Below, in pieces: positions 36,024 through 44,160 of a DNA stretch of 53,634 nt (its first letter is position 1; the number at the start of each line of letters is the position of its first letter). The DNA lies in contig JAFSIZ010000038.1 of NCBI GenBank assembly GCA_017439555.1, positions 1 to 53,634 of the forward strand. Direction: 5' to 3'. This DNA comes from Oscillospiraceae bacterium. Lineage in GTDB: Bacteria; Bacillota; Clostridia; Oscillospirales; JAAYXM01. The position numbers and the translations under genes are program-made. The notes beneath the pieces are model-generated. The model ran no database searches. It was given only the letters and a program-made list of their open reading frames with translations, and was not told where the DNA came from.

Positions 36024-38225
36024 ATGAACATTACGCAAACTGTTTTTACAATACGGGGTATGCACTGTGCATCCTGTGCACGTAGCGTCGAGGTAAACAT
36101 AGGCAAGCTCGGTGCTGTGCAATCGGTCTCCGTTAACCTTGCAGGAGAATCTGCGGCAATATCATATGATGCCGACACGCTTTCTCCAAAAGATATTATA
36201 TCGGCGATAAACAAGCTCGGCTTCAAAGCCTCGCTGCCTTCAGCAGACAGCGCCGACGAAGAAACCTCCGCTCTCAAGCGCGAGAAAACAAAGCTTTGCA
36301 TTGCGCTCATTTTTGCCGGACTTATCTTCATCATCGCCATGGGACCAATGCTCGGATTGTTCAGGCTTCCCTCTTTTCTCGCCGCACCAAAAGTTCTGAC
36401 CATGACGCAGCTCATTCTCGTAATACCCGTTATAATCTGCGGTTTCCGCTTTTATACATCGGGATTCAAATCCCTTTTCCGCGGTTCTCCGAATATGGAT
36501 ACACTCATCGCAGTCGGTACAATTGCGGCACTTTCCTACAGCATATATTCAACAGTGCTTGTATACAAAGGCGACCAACACGCTGTGCACAACCTTTATT
36601 TCGAATCCGCCACGATGATCATCGCGCTCGTTATGCTCGGGAAATTTCTTGAAAAGCGCGCAACAAAGAAGACCTCCGATTCTGTCAGAAAGCTTGTATC
36701 ACTCACCCCAAATACAGCCACTGTACTCCGTAATGGAATCGAAACTGAAGTTAAAATCCAGGAGGTTGAAGTCGGAGATATTGCTGTCGTACGCCCCGGC
36801 GAACGAATCCCTGTCGATGGTGAAATTATTTCCGGCACAACAGAAACAGACGAATCAATGATAACCGGAGAAAGTATGCCGGTAAGCAAGGTGTGCGGTG
36901 ATGCGGTTATAGGCGGCTGCATCAACCGAACAGGCTTTATCCACGTCAAAGCCTCGCGGATAGGCAAAGACACAACGCTTGCCCAGATCATCCGCACTGT
37001 GTCTGAAGCACAGGCTTCTAAAGCTCCGATCGCGCGCCTTGCCGATGTTGTTTCCGGATATTTCGTGCCCACAGTCATCACTGTCGCGTTTATTTCTGCA
37101 ATCGTGTGGCTTATTGCCGGCAAAGATTTTCCCTTTGCACTCTCCGTGTTTATTTCTGTGCTCGTCATCTCCTGCCCCTGCGCGCTTGGCCTTGCAACTC
37201 CTGTTGCAATAATGGTAGGAACAGGCAACGCCGCAGAGCGAGGCATCCTTTTCCGCAACGGTGCAGCACTTGAGCATGCATCCAAGACCGATACAGTCGT
37301 TCTTGACAAAACAGGAACGATTACGACAGGAAAACCGACGGTTACCGATATTGTATCCGACATCGATGCCGACGAGCTTCTCGCCCTCGCAGCTGCTTGT
37401 GAGGCCGGTTCGGAGCATCTGCTCGGTGAAGCTGTTGTCGCATATGCTAAAGCAAATGAACTTTACACAGAAAACGCAGAAAATTTTGAATACAGCGTCG
37501 GCTCCGGTGTCTCCGCCGTGATAAGAGGCCGCAAAATATATGTCGGAAACAAGGCTTTCGTCAAAAATCACGGAAGATTTGAAGGCGTTGCAGCAGAGCT
37601 TGCAGAGAGTGGAAAGACGTCTGTTTACGTAGCGGATGATGATAAAGTACTCGGCGTCATCGCAATAGCTGATGCCATCAAAGACAGCGCAGTCGAATGC
37701 ATCTCTGAGCTTAAAAAACGAGGAGTCTCCGTATATATGCTCACAGGCGATAACGAGAGAACAGCACGCGCAATCGCCGCCCAGGTTGGCATTGAAAACG
37801 TTATAAGCGATGTAAAACCCAACGGAAAGAGCGATGTTATAAATGAGCTCAAAAAGCAAGGTAAAACTGTGTGCATGGTCGGCGACGGAATCAACGATGC
37901 CCCTGCCCTCGCGGCTTCCGATGTGGCAATAACAGTATCCTCAGGCACTGATATTGCAGCGGAAACATCGGATATCGTGCTTATGAAAAATAATCTGCTT
38001 GACATCCCGCGCACAATCCGCATATCAGCGGCGGTCACACGAAATATCAAGCAGAATTTGTTCTGGGCTTTTGCCTATAATGTCATTGGAATTCCGATTG
38101 CGGCAGGCGTTCTGTATGCCTTCGGCGGTCCACTCCTCAATCCGATGATAGGTGCCGCGGCAATGTCCCTCAGTTCTGTTACTGTTGTCACAAACGCGCT
38201 CCGCCTTGGAAAAATGAAATTCTGA
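36024..38225 (+). CDS. copA: Copper-exporting P-type ATPase
   Basis: A 733-residue P1B-type ATPase. One N-terminal heavy-metal domain contains GMHCASC (12-18). The ion-channel helix has SCPCALGLATP, the phosphorylation site is DKTGTITTGKP, the actuator motif is MITGES, and the ATP-binding/hinge motif is GDGINDAPALAASD. The last helices contain YNVIGIPIAAG and MSLSSVTVVTN, the Tyr-Asn and Met-Ser-Ser signatures of Cu(I) pumps. Only one metal-binding domain is present, as in many Clostridia. No copper regulator or chaperone is adjacent. Confidence 0.95.
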   Translation: MNITQTVFTIRGMHCASCARSVEVNIGKLGAVQSVSVNLAGESAAISYDADTLSPKDIISAINKLGFKASLPSADSADEETSALKREKTKLCIALIFAGLIFIIAMGPMLGLFRLPSFLAAPKVLTMTQLILVIPVIICGFRFYTSGFKSLFRGSPNMDTLIAVGTIAALSYSIYSTVLVYKGDQHAVHNLYFESATMIIALVMLGKFLEKRATKKTSDSVRKLVSLTPNTATVLRNGIETEVKIQEVEVGDIAVVRPGERIPVDGEIISGTTETDESMITGESMPVSKVCGDAVIGGCINRTGFIHVKASRIGKDTTLAQIIRTVSEAQASKAPIARLADVVSGYFVPTVITVAFISAIVWLIAGKDFPFALSVFISVLVISCPCALGLATPVAIMVGTGNAAERGILFRNGAALEHASKTDTVVLDKTGTITTGKPTVTDIVSDIDADELLALAAACEAGSEHLLGEAVVAYAKANELYTENAENFEYSVGSGVSAVIRGRKIYVGNKAFVKNHGRFEGVAAELAESGKTSVYVADDDKVLGVIAIADAIKDSAVECISELKKRGVSVYMLTGDNERTARAIAAQVGIENVISDVKPNGKSDVINELKKQGKTVCMVGDGINDAPALAASDVAITVSSGTDIAAETSDIVLMKNNLLDIPRTIRISAAVTRNIKQNLFWAFAYNVIGIPIAAGVLYAFGGPLLNPMIGAAAMSLSSVTVVTNALRLGKMKF

Positions 38226-38232
38226 CAAAAAA

Positions 38233-38267
38233 ATACTCCATAAAGCAAACTCTGCTTTATGGAGTAT
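38233..38267. terminator. Bidirectional terminator
   Basis: The stem ATACTCCATAAAGCA with TGCTTTATGGAGTAT, flanked by A and T runs, lies between the convergent copA and SLH genes. Confidence 0.9.
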
Positions 38268-38275
38268 TAAACTTT

Positions 38276-39397
38276 TTAGAGCTCGAGGAGACCTAAAAGG
38301 ACGTATATCATCTTGCTTGCTTCTGCACGTGTTGCATTTGCAACCGGATCAAAAACATTACCGGGCTTTCCGCCAATGATTCCTGCACGCTGCATTGCAT
38401 ATACAGCTTCTTTTGCATAAGCTGCGATCGAAGCATCATCAGCAAAATCAGCCTGTGCATTTGACTCGACGAGCGTTACCTTTGCAACATTTGTGACATA
38501 TCTCTTTATCATAACAGCCATTTCCTGACGGGAAACATTTGCATTCGGAACAAATTCCGTTGCGCTCTTTCCGTTTACAATGCCGTTTGAATATGCCCAC
38601 GAAACAGCCTTTGCATACCATGCATCTGCCGCAACATCAGCAAACGGTGTGTTTACTTCTGTGAAATCCGCATTGGCAAGATTTGCAAGAATTGTTGCAA
38701 ACTGAGCACGGGAAATGTTGTTCTGCGGAGCAAATACAGAATTGCCCATACCGGAAATTATGTTTCTTTCTGCAAGAGCCGTCACACAACTGTAGAACCA
38801 ATCTTTTTCAGAAACGTCTGTGAATTTATTTACATTTACCGGCTCGCTTACTTCTGCATTCCACTTTGCATAGAGAATTGTCGCATTGTAGATAGGTGTA
38901 GCAAAGTCAAACGGAAGTGTGCATGTTGTATCTGTATACCAGCCGCCGAAGGTATAGCCCTCTTTTACAGGAACATTTTCAGGCTTAGGAAGCGCTTCGC
39001 CGACATTTACATACTGTGTGCCGAACTCAGAACCGCCCATCGTGTCAAATGTTACGGAAAGAGATTCCTGCCCTGTCTGTTTTACTGCGAAAATAGCACC
39101 GATTGTAACTTCTTTTGCCGGCATAATAAATGTTGTTGTATCAGATGCCTGATTTGAGAACACAACATCATCCGACTTCCATGCATAGAACACGAATCCA
39201 TCGTTTGGAACAGCTCTTACCGTTACAAGCTCACCGGGCTGATAAGCCTCTTTGAGCCTTACGATATAACCGCCGCCGTCTGTTACAGCAGCAAGAGTAA
39301 ATGACGGAAGCATGTCTGTGGCAAACGCAACACTGAAGCTCGCAAGCATGAGCACAGCAAGCATTGCAGCCACAATTCTTTTGGTTGTTTTGAACAT
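38276..39397 (-). CDS. SLH-domain surface protein with an InlB B-type repeat
   Basis: A 373-residue exported protein. The signal peptide spans about 1-27 (MFKTTKRIVAAMLAVLMLAS, ending AFA). A small beta region (45-90) has the SVTVRAVPNDGFVFYAWKSDD-type repeat unit. An InlB B-repeat / Listeria-Bacteroides repeat (about 114-175) includes VTFDTMGGSEFG and GYTFGGWYTDT. Three SLH repeats (about 180-373, motifs ISRAQFATIL, VSRQEMAVMI, ATRAEASKMI) anchor it to the cell wall. It is divergent from the large SwmB-like SLH protein. A structural or adhesion role is likely; there is no enzyme domain. Confidence 0.9.
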   Translation of the reverse strand: MFKTTKRIVAAMLAVLMLASFSVAFATDMLPSFTLAAVTDGGGYIVRLKEAYQPGELVTVRAVPNDGFVFYAWKSDDVVFSNQASDTTTFIMPAKEVTIGAIFAVKQTGQESLSVTFDTMGGSEFGTQYVNVGEALPKPENVPVKEGYTFGGWYTDTTCTLPFDFATPIYNATILYAKWNAEVSEPVNVNKFTDVSEKDWFYSCVTALAERNIISGMGNSVFAPQNNISRAQFATILANLANADFTEVNTPFADVAADAWYAKAVSWAYSNGIVNGKSATEFVPNANVSRQEMAVMIKRYVTNVAKVTLVESNAQADFADDASIAAYAKEAVYAMQRAGIIGGKPGNVFDPVANATRAEASKMIYVLLGLLEL

Positions 39398-39588
39398 TTT
39401 TTATTACTCCTTTCAGACTTTAAGTCTATGGCTATATTATAACTTCATTTTTCCGGTTAGTCAACAAAATGATTAATCTTTTATAAATTATTAAAAATGG
39501 CATCAGCCAATTGACTTTTTGACGTTTTTCGTCTATTATATACATATGTAGTATTGTGCAATTTTTACATATACCATCAACAGTAAAA

Positions 39589-39655
39589 ATGCACGCAAAA
39601 ATTCGGCAGACCGTTTGCCGCAAAAACGGTACCGCAGCAACGCGCGGTGATGGAG
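39589..39655 (+). promoter_or_regulatory. Structured 5' leader of the SwmB-like gene
   Basis: The leader contains ACCGTTTGCCGCAAAAACGGT, a 7-bp hairpin, next to further GC-rich inverted segments (GGTACCGC and GCGCGGTG). It may be a regulatory leader. It does not fit a riboswitch family that I could confirm (see rejected c-di-GMP reading). Confidence 0.25.
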
Positions 39656-39660
39656 TTATT

Positions 39661-42600
39661 ATGAGAAAGGTGAAGAATGTATTAAAAAGAACTGTCGGTC
39701 TGGCACTTGCTCTTGCGCTTATGCTTTCCGTTCTTCCCACAGGCGTATTTGCCGCCGGCACAGAAGACGATCCGATTGTTCTCGGTGTATCTATGAACGA
39801 AACCCGTTCATACATATCCGTTTTGTTCAATCGCGACGTTCAGTCCGCTGTATCAAACCTCACAAGCAAAATAAAGATCAGCACAGACGGCAAAGCGCTT
39901 ACATCAATCTCGAGCAGCAGCAAGGTATCGATTGCAGGTGCTTATATGTATATTTCGCTTCCTTATTCACTCACGACTCCAAACAACTATTTTTCCATAA
40001 ATGCCGGAACTCTTGTCGGTCAGGACGGAGATATCGAAACACCGTTATTCGATGCACGCTCCCCCGAGCTGCTCGATGACAATCACATCACACTTGACAC
40101 TTCCGAACAAACGGTTACTATAAAATTCAAGCGTGGCATCAAGGGATTCCCGAACAACTCTTCGCTCAAAAACGGATATATCACGCTTGCGCGAAGCGGC
40201 TCGACTTTCAACGAGATTATCCCGGCTGATGACATCTCGATCGATAGTGAAAAGGGCACAATCACGATCTATCTCGAAAACTGGCTCAGCGGCAAGAAAT
40301 CACGTTTCCGCATTGCAGCTACAAAGCTTCAGGATGCAACAACAGGCAACATAAACCTGACAGATATCACGACTGACTACGTCGATGCCTCTGAAACATC
40401 CCAGGACCCCGAAGTAGATTATATTGAGGTTGACTCTGACAGAGATACAATCACAATCTATTTCACAGCTAAGATAAAAAACGCGTTTTCCACAGGGGTC
40501 TCCTCCTCCGTTGCCGAAACCCTGCTCAAATCCCACATCTGGCTCGGTCGCGGAAGCTCCTCAAGCATGAACACGCTCGGCGCTACGGATGATATTATAT
40601 TCGGTTCAAACTACCTTCGCCTGACACTTGATGAACCGCTCACCTCCAACAGAAACTATCTCAAAATAGACGGCGGAAGCCTTACGGATTATTATGGCAA
40701 TTATATCTACGAGGCTATTACCACAGACAACTTTACAAGCGGAACTTCCGCCACGTCAGCAAAACCGGTATATGCAAGCGCATTTCTTTCAAGCAGCAGA
40801 AAGATTGTTCTCTATTTCACAACACCTGTTCAGAAAAACCCTAAGCTTACCACAAGTGAGCTTCGCGAGAATATAAAAATTTCGCGCAATGGCGGCACAT
40901 ACAGAGAGCTTACAAGCCGTGATACTGTTTCTTTCTCCGACAATGCAATGACCATAACACTAAGTGATGAGATTACAGGCTCCAACAACCGTGTCAAGGT
41001 TATGGCTGATACCATAGCATCAAAATCCGGCCTGCTTCTTGAGTCCACGATAACAACAACATCACTTGTTGCCGGAATGGATAACACATCATCTTCCGAT
41101 GATGATTATGACGCCGACGCTCCCGAGTTTTCACACATCACCTATGACAGCTCAGCACAGCGTGTGCGCATATACTTTGACCGTGACATCCGAAAAGTTT
41201 CTTCCGCTGATTTTTATGATGATATTACAATTTCCCGGAACGGCGGTTCATATGAAAGCCTTTCGAATAATGATGTCATCACCATCGCCCCGGCTAACGC
41301 ACTTACTATTCTTCTTGACACTCCGCTCTCCGGTACACGCAATTCCTTCAGAATCAAAGGAAACACAATTGCTGACGACGAATCGGGTTATGTTCAGAAC
41401 AGCACAATCACAACAGACAATGTGAGCGCATCAGGTTCATCATCCTCGACATCATCCTCTTCAAGCGGTGATTCGGATTATAGCGGCGGCGTTACCGCTT
41501 CTATCTCGGATGACCTCTATACAATCACACTCAGCTTTGATGAAGCAGTTTACAACAACCAGGATTCGCTTGAGGATTTGAAAAACAAAATACAGATATC
41601 GAGAAAAGGTTCTTTCAAAACCTTGAGCGGTGATGACTATATCCGACTTGATGCAGAGAACAAAGAGCTCCTCATCGTTCTCGCAGAGCCTGCAAATGAA
41701 TATTTCTCGCAGATAAAAATTCTTTCAGGCGCACTCCGTGATGCAAGTGGCGGCTCTATTGCCTCAATGACCACACTTCCGCTCGGCGAATCTGAGGGAA
41801 AGCTCAAAACATATATTGATGGCATTGCAGTTGATGGCATGGCAACATCCGAAGACACCGGCACCTCCACGGTCGCCACAATTTCCGGTCTTTCAAAATT
41901 CAATGTTTATCCCAAGGCAATAGAACTGCTTGTAAAGGTTCCTTCAACGCAGACTTCCGCAACCTTCAACCTTACAGGAGATATCGCTGATCACATCAAG
42001 CGCTATGGCGGAAAAATCGCGCTCTCACTCGGCAGTGTCACATATTATCTCCCGGCAAGCAATATATCAGAAATCGCCACTTCTGACACGTTGTCAATCA
42101 CTATAAACAATTCAGCTTCAGCAACATCACAAAAGCTTACAACAGCTGCAAGCTCTGATTCTTTTACCATTGAAATTCCCGCAAAGGCTCTTTCTGCAAA
42201 GGTAATTTCGGCATCCGGCGTAAGCAAGGATATACCCCACAAAATATTTGCCGATAAGCGTTTTATGCTTACAACACCAAAATCTCAGACAGCTTTCACA
42301 GCAGTCCGCATTGAAGCATCCGGAAACATCGTTCCTGTTCCGAGCTCAGCAGAGGTAAAGGGCGGAGTTGTTTACGTCACCGGAAAAACATTGGAGGACG
42401 GCGATTACGCAGCTGTTTCTTCCTCACGATCTCTCGAAACACTTTCCTGGGCGCAGGCTCCTACAAACGTTCTCGCATCCAGACTCATATTGACAGCGAA
42501 AAACGGAAGCAACCTCAACGGAAGCGAAGCGATTTCCCGTTCGGAAACTGTAACGATTCTTTCCAGAACACTCGGCATCCTGGGTGATTCAACAGGTGCC

Positions 42601-43005
42601 AGCCCGTTCTTCGATATGATTTCCACAGACAGCTATTTTGACGCCGTAATGTCAACCGTATCTTACGAGCTCATATCCGGATATCCGGATTCGACATTCA
42701 AGCCTTCAAATACGCTCACAAGAGCCGAAGCAATGACAATTGTTGCACGTGCTATGCGTTTTCTCAACGGTAAGAGCGTATCAGTTTCTTCAGATATGTC
42801 ACTTTCCGAAGCCACAAACATTCTTTCAAAATTCACTGACGCCAACACCGTCGATAACTGGGCCAAAGTGAATATTGCAGAATGTGTTCAGGCCGGTGTC
42901 GTAAACGGCGACAACAACGGCAGACTCAATCCCAAAGCAAAAGTTACGCGCGCTGAGCTTATTCAGCTTATGTACAATCTTCTCTCAGGCGCAGATATGA
43001 CCTAA
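39661..43005 (+). CDS. Large SLH surface protein with SwmB-like repeats
   Basis: A 1114-residue exported protein. The signal peptide is about 1-32 (ending TGVFAA). Residues 40-720 hold several repeats of about 115-125 residues with the pattern DxxSDxITIYFxxxI, ISRNGGTY, LTSRDTVSFSDNAMTITL, and a closing STITTxxV. They resemble SwmB-type or Ig-like surface repeats. A Ser-rich linker (about 610-640) and a non-repetitive region follow, then two SLH repeats (about 985-1110, motifs LTRAEAMTIVARAM and VTRAELIQLMY). The frame extends 35 codons upstream, but the GGAG site 6 nt before ATG 39661 and the signal peptide fix the start. A likely S-layer or adhesive protein. Confidence 0.87.
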   Translation: MRKVKNVLKRTVGLALALALMLSVLPTGVFAAGTEDDPIVLGVSMNETRSYISVLFNRDVQSAVSNLTSKIKISTDGKALTSISSSSKVSIAGAYMYISLPYSLTTPNNYFSINAGTLVGQDGDIETPLFDARSPELLDDNHITLDTSEQTVTIKFKRGIKGFPNNSSLKNGYITLARSGSTFNEIIPADDISIDSEKGTITIYLENWLSGKKSRFRIAATKLQDATTGNINLTDITTDYVDASETSQDPEVDYIEVDSDRDTITIYFTAKIKNAFSTGVSSSVAETLLKSHIWLGRGSSSSMNTLGATDDIIFGSNYLRLTLDEPLTSNRNYLKIDGGSLTDYYGNYIYEAITTDNFTSGTSATSAKPVYASAFLSSSRKIVLYFTTPVQKNPKLTTSELRENIKISRNGGTYRELTSRDTVSFSDNAMTITLSDEITGSNNRVKVMADTIASKSGLLLESTITTTSLVAGMDNTSSSDDDYDADAPEFSHITYDSSAQRVRIYFDRDIRKVSSADFYDDITISRNGGSYESLSNNDVITIAPANALTILLDTPLSGTRNSFRIKGNTIADDESGYVQNSTITTDNVSASGSSSSTSSSSSGDSDYSGGVTASISDDLYTITLSFDEAVYNNQDSLEDLKNKIQISRKGSFKTLSGDDYIRLDAENKELLIVLAEPANEYFSQIKILSGALRDASGGSIASMTTLPLGESEGKLKTYIDGIAVDGMATSEDTGTSTVATISGLSKFNVYPKAIELLVKVPSTQTSATFNLTGDIADHIKRYGGKIALSLGSVTYYLPASNISEIATSDTLSITINNSASATSQKLTTAASSDSFTIEIPAKALSAKVISASGVSKDIPHKIFADKRFMLTTPKSQTAFTAVRIEASGNIVPVPSSAEVKGGVVYVTGKTLEDGDYAAVSSSRSLETLSWAQAPTNVLASRLILTAKNGSNLNGSEAISRSETVTILSRTLGILGDSTGASPFFDMISTDSYFDAVMSTVSYELISGYPDSTFKPSNTLTRAEAMTIVARAMRFLNGKSVSVSSDMSLSEATNILSKFTDANTVDNWAKVNIAECVQAGVVNGDNNGRLNPKAKVTRAELIQLMYNLLSGADMT

Positions 43006-43043
43006 AAAAAGGTTCCGCACATTATTTGTGCGGAACCTTTTTT
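43004..43043. terminator. Bidirectional terminator
   Basis: The stem AAAGGTTCCGCAC with GTGCGGAACCTTT, with long A and T runs, lies between the SwmB-like gene and the DUF6514-type gene. Confidence 0.92.
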
Positions 43044-43070
43044 ATCAGTTTTAACCATACTGCTGCATAT

Positions 43071-43292
43071 TTATATACCTGCGAGAAAATCCTGAATGAC
43101 ATCATCCAGCTGTTCACTATCCAATTTCAATCGGTTACACATATTACATAATTTTTTCACAGCCTTGTGGCTTGAACAAATGTCAGGAACGGATTTTATT
43201 ACCACATTCCTGTCTTTGACAGCTATCCCATATCCGATATGCATTAGCACTCCCTCTTCTGCCACCTCATCCTTTATAACGAAATATTTCAC
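43071..43292 (-). CDS. DUF6514-type small protein, copy 1
   Basis: A 73-residue protein with the core GYGIAVKDRNVVIKSVPDI, then KKLCNMCNRLKL and a C-terminal EQLDDVIQDFLAGI. This pattern matches the small family I know as DUF6514. It shares YGIA, PDIxSS, KKLCxxCNxxKL and EQLxDxIxDF with the protein at 49389-49571. It starts with GTG after a GGGGTG site and lies 23 nt after a small HTH gene, with an operator palindrome between them. Helical, probably a protein-binding module. The function is unknown. Confidence 0.75.
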   Translation of the reverse strand: MKYFVIKDEVAEEGVLMHIGYGIAVKDRNVVIKSVPDICSSHKAVKKLCNMCNRLKLDSEQLDDVIQDFLAGI

Positions 43293-43303
43293 AGGCTCAC
43301 CCC

Positions 43304-43318
43304 TAACTTATAAAGTTA
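43304..43318. promoter_or_regulatory. Operator palindrome 2 (TAACTTATAAAGTTA)
   Basis: A 15-bp inverted repeat between the HTH gene and the DUF6514-type gene. It overlaps the HTH stop codon and differs at one central base from the palindrome at 43527-43541. Two matching sites in one locus suggest binding by the adjacent HTH protein. Confidence 0.6.
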
Positions 43319-43513
43319 TTTTTCGTCGAAAAAAATTTTGCCAGGATTATCCAAAGCCAAAAGCTCTGACAATATCTCGGCATCTATCAAACCTAATGTT
43401 TCGTTCTTCAACTTCTTTCTGAAGGTTGAGACAGACATTCCTATTGCTTTTGCAACCTCAGCCTGTGTATATCCACTTTTCTTCATTGCCATTTTCAAGC
43501 TATCGATGTCCAT
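43316..43513 (-). CDS. Small HTH DNA-binding protein (XRE-like)
   Basis: A 65-residue protein that is almost wholly a helix-turn-helix: MKKSGYTQAEVAKAIGMSVSTFRKKLKNE (about 9-37), followed by ILSELLALDNPGKIFF. Cro/CI-type regulators of this size bind as dimers. Its promoter, with the matching palindrome just downstream of the -10, suggests self-repression. It precedes the DUF6514-type gene on the same strand. Confidence 0.85.
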   Translation of the reverse strand: MDIDSLKMAMKKSGYTQAEVAKAIGMSVSTFRKKLKNETLGLIDAEILSELLALDNPGKIFFDEK

Positions 43514-43526
43514 AACTGCCCTCTTC

Positions 43527-43541
43527 TAACTTATGAAGTTA
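43527..43541. promoter_or_regulatory. Operator palindrome 1 (TAACTTATGAAGTTA)
   Basis: A 15-bp inverted repeat located about 5 nt after the -10 of the small-HTH promoter, where it would block transcription start. It matches the palindrome at 43304-43318 at 14 of 15 positions. Confidence 0.7.
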
Positions 43542-43546
43542 GAAAT

Positions 43547-43575
43547 ATAATAACATCATATCATAAAATTGTCAA
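43547..43575 (-). promoter_or_regulatory. Promoter of the small-HTH / DUF6514 pair
   Basis: TTGACA (43575-43570) and TATTAT (43552-43547) on the minus strand have a 17-nt spacer, close to the sigma-A consensus. Confidence 0.75.
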
Positions 43576-43601
43576 GACGCTTTATGCCAAAATTTTACTT
43601 C

Positions 43602-43630
43602 TTGCAAAGAATGAATTAATGTGTTAATAT
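43602..43630 (+). promoter_or_regulatory. Promoter of the divergent HTH regulator
   Basis: TTGCAA (43602-43607) and TAATAT (43625-43630) are 17 nt apart. The -35 elements of the two divergent promoters are only 26 bp apart. Confidence 0.75.
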
Positions 43631-43654
43631 AATTCTAAGAGAGTTGGTGAATTT

Positions 43655-44110
43655 ATGATATCAACGGTTGGCGAACGCATTCGCCATTATAGAAAAAAAC
43701 TCAATTTGACACAAGAAGAAATTGCAAAAAAACTTAATACCTCACCTCAGAATATATACAAATATGAAAAGGGCATTGTCAGAAATATACCTATAGACAA
43801 GATTAACGCTATGGCAGAGCTTTTCGGCATATCTCCCTCCGTGCTCGCAGGATGGACAGAGGAAAAAACATCTAATGTTACACCAACGCCGATCCCGCGT
43901 CCTACACTTCTTTCTCCCACAGAAGAGTTGGTTATCGATATGTATCGAAAAAAGCCTGAAACACACAGCGCGATTCATTGCCTACTCGGAATCGATGATG
44001 AGCCTTATGATGAATATCCGCAATATCTGAAGCTTGCTTCAAATCTCCCGACGATTGAAGAAGTCGCAAGGATGCAGAAAGAAAAAGAAGAAGCGGCGAA
44101 AAAGAAATAA
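43655..44110 (+). CDS. XRE-family transcriptional regulator
   Basis: A 151-residue regulator with an N-terminal XRE HTH (residues about 6-62: GERIRHYRKKLNLTQEEIAKKLNTSPQNIYKYEKG, ending FGISPSVLAGW). A Pro-rich linker and a short C-terminal region ending in a charged helix (QKEKEEAAKKK) follow. This is the layout of phage-type repressors without a cleavage domain. It is divergent from the small HTH gene, giving a cI/cro-like pair of promoters. The target is inferred to be the shared intergenic region. Confidence 0.85.
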   Translation: MISTVGERIRHYRKKLNLTQEEIAKKLNTSPQNIYKYEKGIVRNIPIDKINAMAELFGISPSVLAGWTEEKTSNVTPTPIPRPTLLSPTEELVIDMYRKKPETHSAIHCLLGIDDEPYDEYPQYLKLASNLPTIEEVARMQKEKEEAAKKK

Positions 44111-44144
44111 ACCTTATCACTATTTGTCAGTGATAAGGTTTTTT
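44110..44144. terminator. Bidirectional terminator
   Basis: The stem AACCTTATCAC with GTGATAAGGTT is followed by TTTT, between the convergent regulator and MATE genes. Confidence 0.85.
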
Positions 44145-44160
44145 ACTATTTTATCCGGAT

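Noticed and set aside
36596..37859. Minus-strand open frames of 255 and 334 codons opposite copA
   Set aside because: They lie antisense to all the P-type ATPase motifs, with no ribosome site or recognisable domain.
39589..39655. Possible c-di-GMP-I (GEMM) riboswitch before the SwmB-like SLH gene
   Set aside because: Pieces such as GCACGCAAA, GGCAGACC and GCCGCAAAA resemble the family core. However, the space to the start codon is too short for the full two-stem aptamer and the pairing order does not fit.
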